From Spirochaetales bacterium (GTDB lineage Bacteria; Spirochaetota; Spirochaetia; DSM-27196; SLST01), in assembly GCA_028284845.1 (NCBI GenBank), contig JANQQY010000233.1, forward strand, positions 1 through 12,327: 12,327 bases of DNA, in the 5' to 3' direction. Made by a program: the position numbers and the translations under genes. Shown one piece after another: positions 1 to 5,401 of the stretch (within the stretch, counting starts at the first letter, position 1; each line of letters begins with the position of its first letter). The notes below the pieces were generated by a model. It was not told the origin of the DNA, did no database searches, and worked only from the letters and a program-made list of their open reading frames with translations.

Positions 1-197
1 ATATTGCAGAACGAGCAGATGTTGTCACAGAAGGGAACGTGCAGGTAGAGACCGCGCCGACCAGATGGAGGATCGGTAGCGAGGAGCTCCGGAAACGACG
101 GCGCGTCGCCGCCTCTTCCGCGACGTTCGATCCCAAGGGCTCGCTCGAGCGCCGCCTGCGAATCGTGATGTGATCGGTACCGCGTGGACGTGTTCAT
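1..197 (-). CDS. hutW: Radical-SAM haem-degrading enzyme, ChuW/HutW/HmuW type (N-terminal 65 residues; cut by window edge)
   Basis: Only the N-terminus is present and the gene runs off base 1. The visible protein ends in LYLHVPFCDNICSFCN, which contains the CX3CX2C triad that binds the 4Fe-4S cluster of radical-SAM enzymes, in the HemN/HemW-like context. About 48 residues precede the core, as in ChuW/HutW/HmuW proteins, which open the haem ring without oxygen to release iron and form anaerobilin. The ATG at 195-197 overlaps the ATPase stop codon as ATGA, and an AGGAG lies 9 bases upstream, so the start is well supported and translation is probably coupled. The haem-specific call rests on the neighbours (FecCD permease, ATPase, flavodoxin). 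The alternatives are a HemW-like protein or a coproporphyrinogen dehydrogenase. Radical SAM is near certain; the haem substrate is probable. Confidence 0.78.
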   Translation of the reverse strand, partial: MNTSTRYRSHHDSQAALERALGIERRGRGGDAPSFPELLATDPPSGRRGLYLHVPFCDNICSFCN

Positions 198-1039
198 TGC
201 GCCGATCTCCTGACCTCGTAGCACCCCGCTTCGATCCCCGTACTCGCGGCTCGCGGGAGGACGAATGGGATTCCGTTTGCATCGCGGCCGACGTAGAGGT
301 CGGAGTCGTAGATGTCGCGTATGATCTCAGGGAGGTAGGTCTCTTCCGGCGTACCCTCGTATCGGACTGTTCCCTTCTTGAGAAACACCACCCGATCGCA
401 GTACTCCGCCGCGAGGTTCAGATCGTGCATAACTGCGATCACGGTCCGCCGTCCATCGAGCCGTTCCCGGACGAGGTTCATGATGTCGACCGCGTGATGC
501 ATGTCGAGGTTCGCCGTCGCCTCGTCAAGCAGGAGTGCATCGGTATCCTGGACGAGCGCCCGTGCGAGCAACACCTTCTGGAACTCTCCGCCGGAGAGGG
601 TTGAGCACGGACGATCGGAGAAGCGCTCGATGTCGAGACCCGCAAGCGTGCAGTTCACCGTGTCACGATCGTCGTCCGTGAAGCCTGACCAGCGACTCTC
701 CATGTGCGGCAATCGCCCGAGCATAACCATCTCATAGACCGTAAGCGACGCCCCACCTCCCGATCGCTGCGGGACAAGTGACGCGAGCCGTGCCAGCTCA
801 TTTGAGGTCAGCTCGGTGATGTCTCGCTCTTGGGCATTGTCAAAGTAGGTGATGTGACCTGACTGCGGCGTGAAGAATCGAAGAAGGTTCTTCAGGAGCG
901 TCGTCTTGCCCGATCCGTTCGGGCCAAGAATGCCGACGAGCTCCCCGGGTCGCACCTGTACGTTTACCTTGTCGAGCGTGGGAAGGTCGGTGTATCCAAA
1001 CACCAAATCCCGCGCCTCAATGGAGGAGGCATTCGTCAC
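194..1039 (-). CDS. ABC transporter ATP-binding protein, FecE/BtuD/HmuV family (haem or iron-chelate uptake)
   Basis: This 281-residue cytoplasmic ATPase would power the adjacent FecCD-type permease. Visible motifs are Walker A GPNGSGKT (39-46), the Q-loop glutamine near 91, the signature LSGGE (148-152), Walker B ALLLDEA (168-174) and the H-loop histidine near 205 in VMHDLNLA. The MHDLNLAAEYCDRVVFLKKG stretch is typical of the iron-siderophore, B12 and haem subgroup. The start is a GTG whose first four bases overlap the permease stop codon as GTGA, and the ATPase stop in turn overlaps the radical-SAM start, so all three genes should be co-translated. Length and motifs are intact. The substrate cannot be read from the ATPase; haem is inferred from the radical-SAM and flavodoxin partners. 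Confidence 0.93.
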   Translation of the reverse strand: MTNASSIEARDLVFGYTDLPTLDKVNVQVRPGELVGILGPNGSGKTTLLKNLLRFFTPQSGHITYFDNAQERDITELTSNELARLASLVPQRSGGGASLTVYEMVMLGRLPHMESRWSGFTDDDRDTVNCTLAGLDIERFSDRPCSTLSGGEFQKVLLARALVQDTDALLLDEATANLDMHHAVDIMNLVRERLDGRRTVIAVMHDLNLAAEYCDRVVFLKKGTVRYEGTPEETYLPEIIRDIYDSDLYVGRDANGIPFVLPRAASTGIEAGCYEVRRSAQ

Positions 1040-2076
1040 AGCAGACCTGCCTTTCGTGAGCGCGCGGCCAGGTAGATAAAGAATGGAGCGCCAAAGACCG
1101 CGGTGACAGCGCCAATGGGAATCTCAACCGGCGCGAGCACCGTTCGAGCAATCGTGTCGGCGAAGAGAAGAAAGACGCCGCCTGCGAGTGTTGAAACGCC
1201 AAGAAGTTTTGTATTGCTATGCCCAATGAGCAGCCGCATCGTGTGCGGAACGATCAGACCAACAAAGCCGATCAGACCGCTGAACGCAACTGAGAACGAG
1301 ACGATCAGCGAGGCGATAAGAAGCAGGAGCTTCTTCAGGCGGGCGACATTTACTCCAAGCGCGTTCGCCTCCTCGTCTCCAAGCATCAAGGCATCCAGAT
1401 CGTGCCGGTGCCGGTAGAAGAAGACGAGGGAGAGCAGGAGCGGCACAACAAGAATGGAGACGCGCAACCACGAGGCCGAACCAAGGTAGCCCATCGTCCA
1501 GACGATAATCCGGTACGAGTCCTCCCCAACCGCGTACATCGCGAATGAGGTAAACGCTCCCAGGAACGACGACACCGCCACCCCAATGATGAGGAGTGTT
1601 GTGACGCGTGTGGCGCCTCGCCGCATGGAGAGACGAAAGATCAGGAAGGTTGCGGCAAGCGAGACCACAAATGCAAAGACACCGTAGAGGTAGTCCGGCA
1701 GATCGAGCAGGAACGCAATCACCGCGCCGGCGACTGCGCTGGCGCTGATCCCGATGATGTAGGGGTCGGCGAGCGGATTGTGAAAGACCGCCTGCACTAC
1801 GGTCCCGGATGATGAGAGCATCATCCCGATCAGGACGGCAATGATAACGCGTGGCAGCCGAATCTGGAACACGATCGTCTGAAGATGCGACGGCATGTCG
1901 CTGCTTCTCCGAGCGAGGATGCGCACGACCTCCCCGAGCGTGATATCGACGCTTCCCGCCGCAACGCCAACCGCTGCGAGAACGATGAGGAGCCCAACGA
2001 GGGTGACGACCGTGATCACCGTCCGACTCATCCTCACGCGGGGCGAGTGTACTCGCTCGAGCCGCTGCTCACTCAC
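1036..2076 (-). CDS. FecCD-family ABC transporter permease (BtuC/HmuU-like)
   Basis: The 346-residue integral membrane protein has about ten hydrophobic segments and the usual length for FecCD permeases. Recognisable landmarks are RLPRVIIAVLIGMMLSSSG near the first third, NPLADPYIIGISASA, and the C-terminal GLIGFVGLIVPHTMRLLIGH, which matches the conserved G-L-I-x-F-V-G-L-x-x-P-H segment of this family that contacts the ATPase. It would form the haem or iron-chelate channel with the downstream ATPase. The GTG start at 2074-2076 overlaps the flavodoxin TAG stop by one base. An ATG at 2029-2031 (residue 16) is a possible alternative, but the upstream GTG suits tight coupling better. No periplasmic binding protein gene is visible on the upstream side of the operon; it would have to lie beyond base 1 or elsewhere. 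Confidence 0.93.
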   Translation of the reverse strand: MSEQRLERVHSPRVRMSRTVITVVTLVGLLIVLAAVGVAAGSVDITLGEVVRILARRSSDMPSHLQTIVFQIRLPRVIIAVLIGMMLSSSGTVVQAVFHNPLADPYIIGISASAVAGAVIAFLLDLPDYLYGVFAFVVSLAATFLIFRLSMRRGATRVTTLLIIGVAVSSFLGAFTSFAMYAVGEDSYRIIVWTMGYLGSASWLRVSILVVPLLLSLVFFYRHRHDLDALMLGDEEANALGVNVARLKKLLLLIASLIVSFSVAFSGLIGFVGLIVPHTMRLLIGHSNTKLLGVSTLAGGVFLLFADTIARTVLAPVEIPIGAVTAVFGAPFFIYLAARSRKAGLL

Positions 2077-2636
2077 TATGCGCCAACCCCGGCGAGCATC
2101 GCGTGGCAGGCTTTCGCGGCGTTTTGCACATCCGTTTCGTCCGGATGTGTGGAGGCGTCCTGGTGTCTCTTCGCGCGTTCCGGAGTCATCGCGTGTGGAT
2201 GATCGGCCGGGAACGACTTGAACTTCTCCGTGAGTCGCGGATCAATCCTCCCCTGGCAGAGAAAGCAGCCCACGACGGTGTTCTCAGCAGAGACTGCCTC
2301 CCGCATCCTCTCCTCAACATCCTTTGCGTGTTGCGAGTCAGGGTAGGCACCGAGGGTTCCAATAAGACCGATTCGTGTCCCCGAGACAGCCTCGAGGTAC
2401 GAGAGTGTCTCTTGATCAGCCGTCCCACGATCGACCCAGAACGCCAGAATCACCACGTCAAATCCGCTGGGATCGGGCTTCTCGGTGACGTTGGATACCA
2501 CGATCTCCGCATCAACCTCAGAGTCATCCGCAACCAACCGGTCGCCCACTCCGCGAGCTACGAACTCCGTGTTCCCGGTACGCGTTGAGTAGACGATAAG
2601 AACGCGAAGAGACTCCTTCCGCACGTCAGCAGTCAT
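2076..2636 (-). CDS. Flavodoxin-family protein, HmuF-like, first gene of the haem operon
   Basis: This 186-residue protein starts with the flavodoxin fold: beta strand RVLIVYS followed by the FMN phosphate loop STRTGNT (17-23), then DVVILAFWVDRGTAD and RIGLIGTLGAYP as the later strands. The C-terminal third holds VVGCFLCQGRID and a His-rich stretch (FPADHPHAMTPERAKRHQ), features of flavodoxin-like proteins found with anaerobic haem operons rather than of short electron-transfer flavodoxins. In Fusobacterium, HmuF of this superfamily is reported to traffic haem and reduce anaerobilin, the product of the radical-SAM enzyme; a similar role is inferred here. The ATG start has GAGGT 4 bases upstream, and a good promoter lies about 35 bases further out. 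Alternative: a BilS-like or protoporphyrinogen-oxidase-like flavodoxin. The fold is secure and the role probable. Confidence 0.85.
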   Translation of the reverse strand: MTADVRKESLRVLIVYSTRTGNTEFVARGVGDRLVADDSEVDAEIVVSNVTEKPDPSGFDVVILAFWVDRGTADQETLSYLEAVSGTRIGLIGTLGAYPDSQHAKDVEERMREAVSAENTVVGCFLCQGRIDPRLTEKFKSFPADHPHAMTPERAKRHQDASTHPDETDVQNAAKACHAMLAGVGA

Positions 2637-2668
2637 GATGACCTCACTTTGTTTAATGAATCGAACTT

Positions 2669-2697
2669 ATTCTGTAGTCTCTAACTTTTGATGTCAA
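2669..2697 (-). promoter_or_regulatory. Sigma-70-type promoter for the haem operon
   Basis: On the minus strand a perfect -35 TTGACA (2692-2697) is followed after 17 bases by CAGAAT (2669-2674), a 4/6 match to TATAAT. Transcription would begin near 2662, giving a leader of roughly 26 bases before the flavodoxin ATG at 2636. I found no convincing Fur box; a short GAAT/ATTC dyad overlaps the -10 but is too weak to call. Confidence 0.55.
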
Positions 2698-2779
2698 CTA
2701 TTGAGTTGCTGTTTTTGGGCGAATTCGTGGTTGTCGATTCGCAGGGTGATTGCTGTTCGGCTTGATCTCACATAAAAGC

Positions 2780-2858
2780 ACAGACCGAGTTTCCGTCCAT
2801 ACCGCACACCGCGAGCAGAGGGAAGCGCGCACCCTCCTAGGCGGAAACCTCAGTCTGT
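2780..2858 (-). terminator. Long imperfect inverted repeat after the MazG-like gene, possible terminator
   Basis: Arms at 2780-2795 and 2842-2858 read ACAGACCGAGTTTCCG and, on the opposite strand, ACAGACTGAGGTTTCCG: about 15 of 17 positions pair, with one mismatch and one bulged base. The loop is 46 bases, and the distal arm overlaps the MazG-like stop codon. On the minus strand the stem is followed by GCTTTTATG, a short T-run, so it may end the toxin-antitoxin-MazG transcript. The large loop is unusual for an intrinsic terminator, so this is a moderate call. Confidence 0.45.
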
Positions 2859-3176
2859 AACCGATCGAGGCGCATCATGGTAGACTAACCATTTCCGTTT
2901 GAACGCTCGCTCGAGATCGACATCCTGATCCTTGGCGAGGAGCAGCGCCATCCCGATTACATCGGCGAGTTCATCTTCGAACGCTTGGCGCAAGGCTTCG
3001 GGCGCTTGGCCGTCGGTTCTCGCTCTGCCCGTCACCTTCAGGTAGGATTGGATGAGTTCGCCAAGCTCCTCCGAGAGCTTCATCACGTGCCAGTCTGGAG
3101 TTCGGTTGATGCTGAATCTCCTGGCGTATTGGTGGGCTACGTCTTGCAGGTCGGCTGTTAGGCTGTGAATGTTCAT
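2850..3176 (-). CDS. Single-domain MazG-like nucleotide pyrophosphohydrolase
   Basis: The protein is 108 residues, the size of a single all-alpha NTP pyrophosphohydrolase domain. It carries the metal-binding pairs of the family: EELGE at 36-40 (ExxE) and EDELAD at 67-72 (ExxD), followed by the basic helix FKRKW near 92-96. Such enzymes cleave nucleoside triphosphates, often non-canonical ones, to monophosphate and pyrophosphate as house-cleaning; the substrate here is unknown. The ATG has a strong AAGGAG 6 bases upstream. It lies 69 bases downstream of the MazF-type toxin on the same strand with no clear promoter between them, so co-transcription is plausible and recalls the mazE-mazF-mazG order of Escherichia coli. 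A HisE-like or dUTPase-like activity is an alternative. The fold is confident, the role inferred. Confidence 0.82.
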   Translation of the reverse strand: MNIHSLTADLQDVAHQYARRFSINRTPDWHVMKLSEELGELIQSYLKVTGRARTDGQAPEALRQAFEDELADVIGMALLLAKDQDVDLERAFKRKWLVYHDAPRSVTD

Positions 3177-3245
3177 GGACCTCTCCTTCGACCTTCAGCA
3201 GAAAAGAGTGCTCGATTGGAGTCTAAAGTGGCGGCGTTTGGAATC

Positions 3246-3584
3246 CTACAATCCCAGGATAAGCCGAACTCCATTCACAATTTGATCGAAGTCGGTCTCT
3301 CCCAGGACTCCGAGCTGATCGACGAATCGGTGCTCCGAAACAGATCGCATCTGCATCGTATCGGCCGCGGATTCTTTGGTCAGGCCGTTACCATCATCAG
3401 GACGCACGCGCACGAGCCAAGGTGCAGAAGAGAAGTGATCTTTCCAACCGGTGAATGGCACGATTACTCGAACCGGTAGCGCTCCTACTGCGTTGACGCT
3501 GAGAATCAGTGCGGGGCGGGTCTTGCGGATCTCCAAACCAACAGTGGGGTCAAGATTGATCGACCAGATCTCACCCCGTTTCAT
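3246..3584 (-). CDS. MazF/PemK-family endoribonuclease toxin
   Basis: The 112-residue protein has the expected length and landmarks of the family: N-terminal KRGEIWSINLDPTVG, TRPALILSVN, VRVIVPFTGW and the C-terminal SAADTMQMRSVSEHRF. These correspond to the conserved R-P strand and the S/T...Q-x-R-S region around the MazF active site and dimer interface. MazF-type toxins cut mRNA at short specific sequences; the cut site cannot be predicted from sequence. The ATG lies inside the end of the antitoxin gene, a 14-base overlap in another frame, the classical arrangement for coupled translation with the antitoxin made first. No truncation or frameshift is visible, so the toxin is probably functional. 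Confidence 0.9.
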   Translation of the reverse strand: MKRGEIWSINLDPTVGLEIRKTRPALILSVNAVGALPVRVIVPFTGWKDHFSSAPWLVRVRPDDGNGLTKESAADTMQMRSVSEHRFVDQLGVLGETDFDQIVNGVRLILGL

Positions 3585-3810
3585 CTAGCCCCTCTACCTC
3601 AGTGATCTCAAACTCTCGCAAGTCTGAATCTGTCAGGTACGCCTCTCGAAGTTGCTCCGCCGCTTTTTGAATCTGCTTGTCTTTGCTGTGCGCAACTTCA
3701 CGATCAATCAGCTCCCTGACAAGCTCCGAGAAACTCAATCCTCGTTGCCGGGCGAGTTCAGTGGCCGCCCGATTCTGCCGTTCTTCGATCATCACTTGCT
3801 TTCGAATCAT
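3571..3810 (-). CDS. Ribbon-helix-helix-type antitoxin of the MazF toxin
   Basis: This 79-residue protein has a short N-terminal strand (RKQVMIEERQNRAA) followed by helices ATELARQRG and SFSELVRELIDREV, the pattern of an Arc/MetJ/CopG DNA-binding dimer. An acidic tail follows (REFEITEVEGLDE), of the kind that wraps around and blocks a MazF toxin. Its position directly upstream of, and overlapping, the toxin supports the call. The ATG at 3808-3810 has only a weak AAGAAG upstream; a second ATG at residue 7 is possible. It should bind its own promoter, where an inverted repeat is visible at 3834-3856. The antitoxin role is inferred from context and fold; sequence alone is weakly diagnostic. Confidence 0.85.
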   Translation of the reverse strand: MIRKQVMIEERQNRAATELARQRGLSFSELVRELIDREVAHSKDKQIQKAAEQLREAYLTDSDLREFEITEVEGLDETG

Positions 3811-4440
3811 ATGTCACTTCTTTACACATTTAGTATACACAAACCGGTGCTGTATATGTGGAGTCGTTTCCGTCCGCGTGCTCCCACAAGCAACAATGCA
3901 GTCAGTGTTCCGGATTCTCGAGTTTCGGAAGGTTTGACCGGATGGGGACTGCATACCGGTCGTAGAGGCAGCGATAGTAGAGCGGCATCTCAGCGATTTG
4001 CATATGCGAGGAGCAGATGCTGTAGTCGAAGGAGGGGCTCCGCTCCTGTGCAGCGCTTTGCTCGTCACAAACCGTTCCGAATCGGCTCAGCTCATAGTCC
4101 TGGGCAAATCTGAGCTGCCGACCGATATCCTGACCGTTCTCCATGAACCGACCCTCGGACTCGATCGATGTGCCGCTTGCCAGTCAGACCGGTGGAGTAT
4201 CCGGCTTCCGGTGTAGGCGGTCACTGCCAGCGCGAAGACGGTGGGATCGAAGTCGTTAACTAGATTGATGTGGTAGAAAAGGATCTGGACCGTCGCGGAG
4301 AAGAGACAGACCGGCGGGGCTCCGTGATCCCGAAGAGCGATGTAAGCGAGGCCGATCAACTGATGTCTGCTCAGACATCCAGATCCCGAAGCTTGCTGTG
4401 TTGCTTCCGACCGGCAAAACGGTTTGCCCAACCCAGATGG
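3811..4440. other. Stretch of about 630 bases without a supported gene; probably decayed DNA
   Basis: Apart from the antitoxin promoter region at its left edge, I see no intact gene here. Open frames on both strands are short, overlap one another in several frames, lack ribosome sites and give no recognisable family. On the minus strand two adjoining frames (about 4087-4431 and 3902-4144) contain hydrophobic or ordered-looking stretches such as LIGLAYIALRD and INLVNDFDPTVFALAVTAY, which could be remains of one broken gene, but I cannot name it. It borders the hydrolase remnant, so erosion of a former gene cluster is the simplest reading. Confidence 0.5.
3834..3856. promoter_or_regulatory. Inverted repeat upstream of the antitoxin gene, candidate autoregulatory operator
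   Basis: Arms TATACA (3834-3839) and TGTATA (3851-3856) are perfect complements separated by 11 bases, about 25-45 bases upstream of the antitoxin ATG. On the minus strand a TATACT hexamer (a 5/6 match to -10) overlaps the proximal arm at 3832-3837; no good -35 is present. The position fits an antitoxin operator. Six-base arms can occur by chance. Confidence 0.4.
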
Positions 4441-4722
4441 TCAAGAGGTCACGTAACGCACCCGTCCCTTAGTCGCGTGCGACCATACGCAACCGTCGGC
4501 CTTGGGGCAGGAGAATCTGTCGGGGAGCGCCCATGAGTCTTGATCGAGAAAGGCGAAGAGGTGTTCCAACGATTGGTCGGGTATCTCTCGGAGCAGCCAG
4601 TGGCCGGCACCTTCGAACTCGACGTACTGCACATTCGGAATGAGCTCTGCAACGCGCTTTACGTATCGAGCCGGTGCCGCCTTGTCCTTCTCTTTTTGCA
4701 TCAGCAGCACCGGGTGATTCAC
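4441..4722 (-). pseudogene. C-terminal remnant of an alpha/beta hydrolase, paralogous to the intact gene at 5402-6265
   Basis: The frame encodes PVLLMQ-KEKD...EFEGAGHWL-REIPDQSL, matching the C-terminal end of the intact hydrolase at 44 of 56 aligned residues (DNA 4546-4713). It keeps the segments that carry the catalytic aspartate (EKD) and histidine (GAGHW), but lacks the whole N-terminal two thirds: the HGGG oxyanion loop, the nucleophile elbow GISLGG and the lid. Upstream, an in-frame TAG occurs about 15 codons before the GTG and no homologous sequence continues past it. At the other end the frame reads about 34 unrelated residues beyond the point where the intact protein stops. No ribosome site is visible. 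It is best read as a truncated duplicate or leftover of an ancestral second copy, not a working enzyme. Confidence 0.82.
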
Positions 4723-4829
4723 AAGTCGCTTTCCGACGTGGACGACGATCGCCTTCGCTGAGTTCCGGGTGACCTATGTCACGAACCCACGAGATGCATC
4801 TCCGTGTTTGACCCAACGGCACCAACCGC

Positions 4830-4859
4830 TTGAGTTCGAATCTGATTCGAGTCAATACT
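4830..4859 (+). promoter_or_regulatory. Palindrome within a candidate promoter of the GyrI-like gene (MerR-type layout)
   Basis: Arms TCGAATC (4836-4842) and GATTCGA (4844-4850) are perfect complements around a single base, flanked by TTGA (4830-4833) and TCAA (4852-4855). The palindrome fills the spacer between a possible -35 TTGAGT (4830-4835) and -10 AATACT (4854-4859), 18 bases apart. Palindromes inside a long spacer are the hallmark of MerR-family operators. The gene start is 37 bases downstream. No MerR gene is in the window, so the regulator is unknown. Confidence 0.5.
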
Positions 4860-4895
4860 TATCCGCCGTTCAGATCCCAACCAAGGAGAGCCGGA

Positions 4896-5357
4896 ATGAT
4901 CAAAATCCAACTTAGTGACCCCAATCCCACAACCGTTGTCATCTACTCCAAACGATATCGGCGAGACGAGATCTCCAGAACCGTGCAGAGTGCGATGCCC
5001 ATCCTACGCTCGTTTGAGGAGAAATCGGGAGCACAGCTCGGTAGTCTGCCATTCTGCTGTTACTCAGATTGGACCGCCGGCGGCGTTACTGTCGCTGTCG
5101 GATTCGAAGTGACCGGTGATCTGGCCGCCGATGAGAGCGTATCCACCGCAACTATTCTTCGACACAAGTACGCGTCGGCGATGCATCAGGGACACTTCAA
5201 TGAGCTTCCAGCCACGCATGCGGCGGTCGAAGAGTGGATTCGGTCCAACGGCCACGAATCTCTTGACGCGGTCTACGAGTTCTTCCAGACCTCGCCGATC
5301 GACGAACCGGATCCGTCCGAGTGGAAAGTGAAGGTCGCCTGGGAACTGGTAGACTAG
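4896..5357 (+). CDS. Stand-alone GyrI-like / AraC effector-binding-domain protein
   Basis: This 153-residue protein resembles the small-molecule-binding GyrI-like domain found alone or at the C-terminus of BmrR (MerR family) and Rob-like (AraC family) regulators. Matching features are the N-terminal strand TTVVIYSKRYRRDEI, a middle strand VTVAVGFEVTGDL, the helix THAAVEEWIRSNG, and the closing YEFFQTSPIDEPDPSEWKVKVAWEL with the typical P-x-x-x-x-D-P-S-x-W-x-x-x-V/I pattern. No DNA-binding domain is attached. The ATG at 4896 is chosen because AAGGAG ends 7 bases before it; a longer frame from 4830 would run through the promoter palindrome. Such proteins bind hydrophobic drugs or act as hydrolases or gyrase modulators; the role here is unknown. 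It stands alone on the plus strand and ends 44 bases from the convergent hydrolase. Confidence 0.8.
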   Translation: MIKIQLSDPNPTTVVIYSKRYRRDEISRTVQSAMPILRSFEEKSGAQLGSLPFCCYSDWTAGGVTVAVGFEVTGDLAADESVSTATILRHKYASAMHQGHFNELPATHAAVEEWIRSNGHESLDAVYEFFQTSPIDEPDPSEWKVKVAWELVD

Positions 5358-5401
5358 GGTCAGGAATACGATGCGACCCACGACGAACTCGAGCAGCGTC
5401 C

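Noticed and set aside
25..282. An 85-residue Arg/Ser-rich frame on the minus strand
   Set aside because: It is out of frame with the radical-SAM N-terminus and the ATPase C-terminus; composition is typical of a shifted frame.
170..604. A 144-residue open frame on the plus strand
   Set aside because: It lies wholly antisense to the ABC ATPase and the start of the radical-SAM gene, with no ribosome site or recognisable family; a shadow of GC-rich coding.
2103..2588. A 161-residue frame antisense to the flavodoxin
   Set aside because: No homology, no ribosome site, and the opposite strand holds a clear flavodoxin.
2658..2672. A GAAT-N7-ATTC dyad overlapping the haem operon -10, considered as an iron regulator box
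   Set aside because: The four-base arms are too short and do not resemble a Fur box; chance cannot be excluded.
4087..4431. A 114-residue minus-strand frame with hydrophobic stretches, considered as a small membrane protein
   Set aside because: No ribosome site, no family, competing frames of similar length; kept only as possible remains of a broken gene.
4469..4855. A 128-residue minus-strand frame overlapping the hydrolase remnant
   Set aside because: The homologous frame is the other one; this is Arg-rich shadow sequence and crosses the promoter palindrome.
4830..4895. An N-terminal extension of the GyrI-like protein from ATG 4830
   Set aside because: The extension is not family-like, coincides with the promoter palindrome, and a good ribosome site precedes ATG 4896.
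5355..5388. GGGTC/GACCC pair between the convergent GyrI-like gene and hydrolase, considered as a bidirectional terminator
   Set aside because: Only five pairs and no T-run on either strand.
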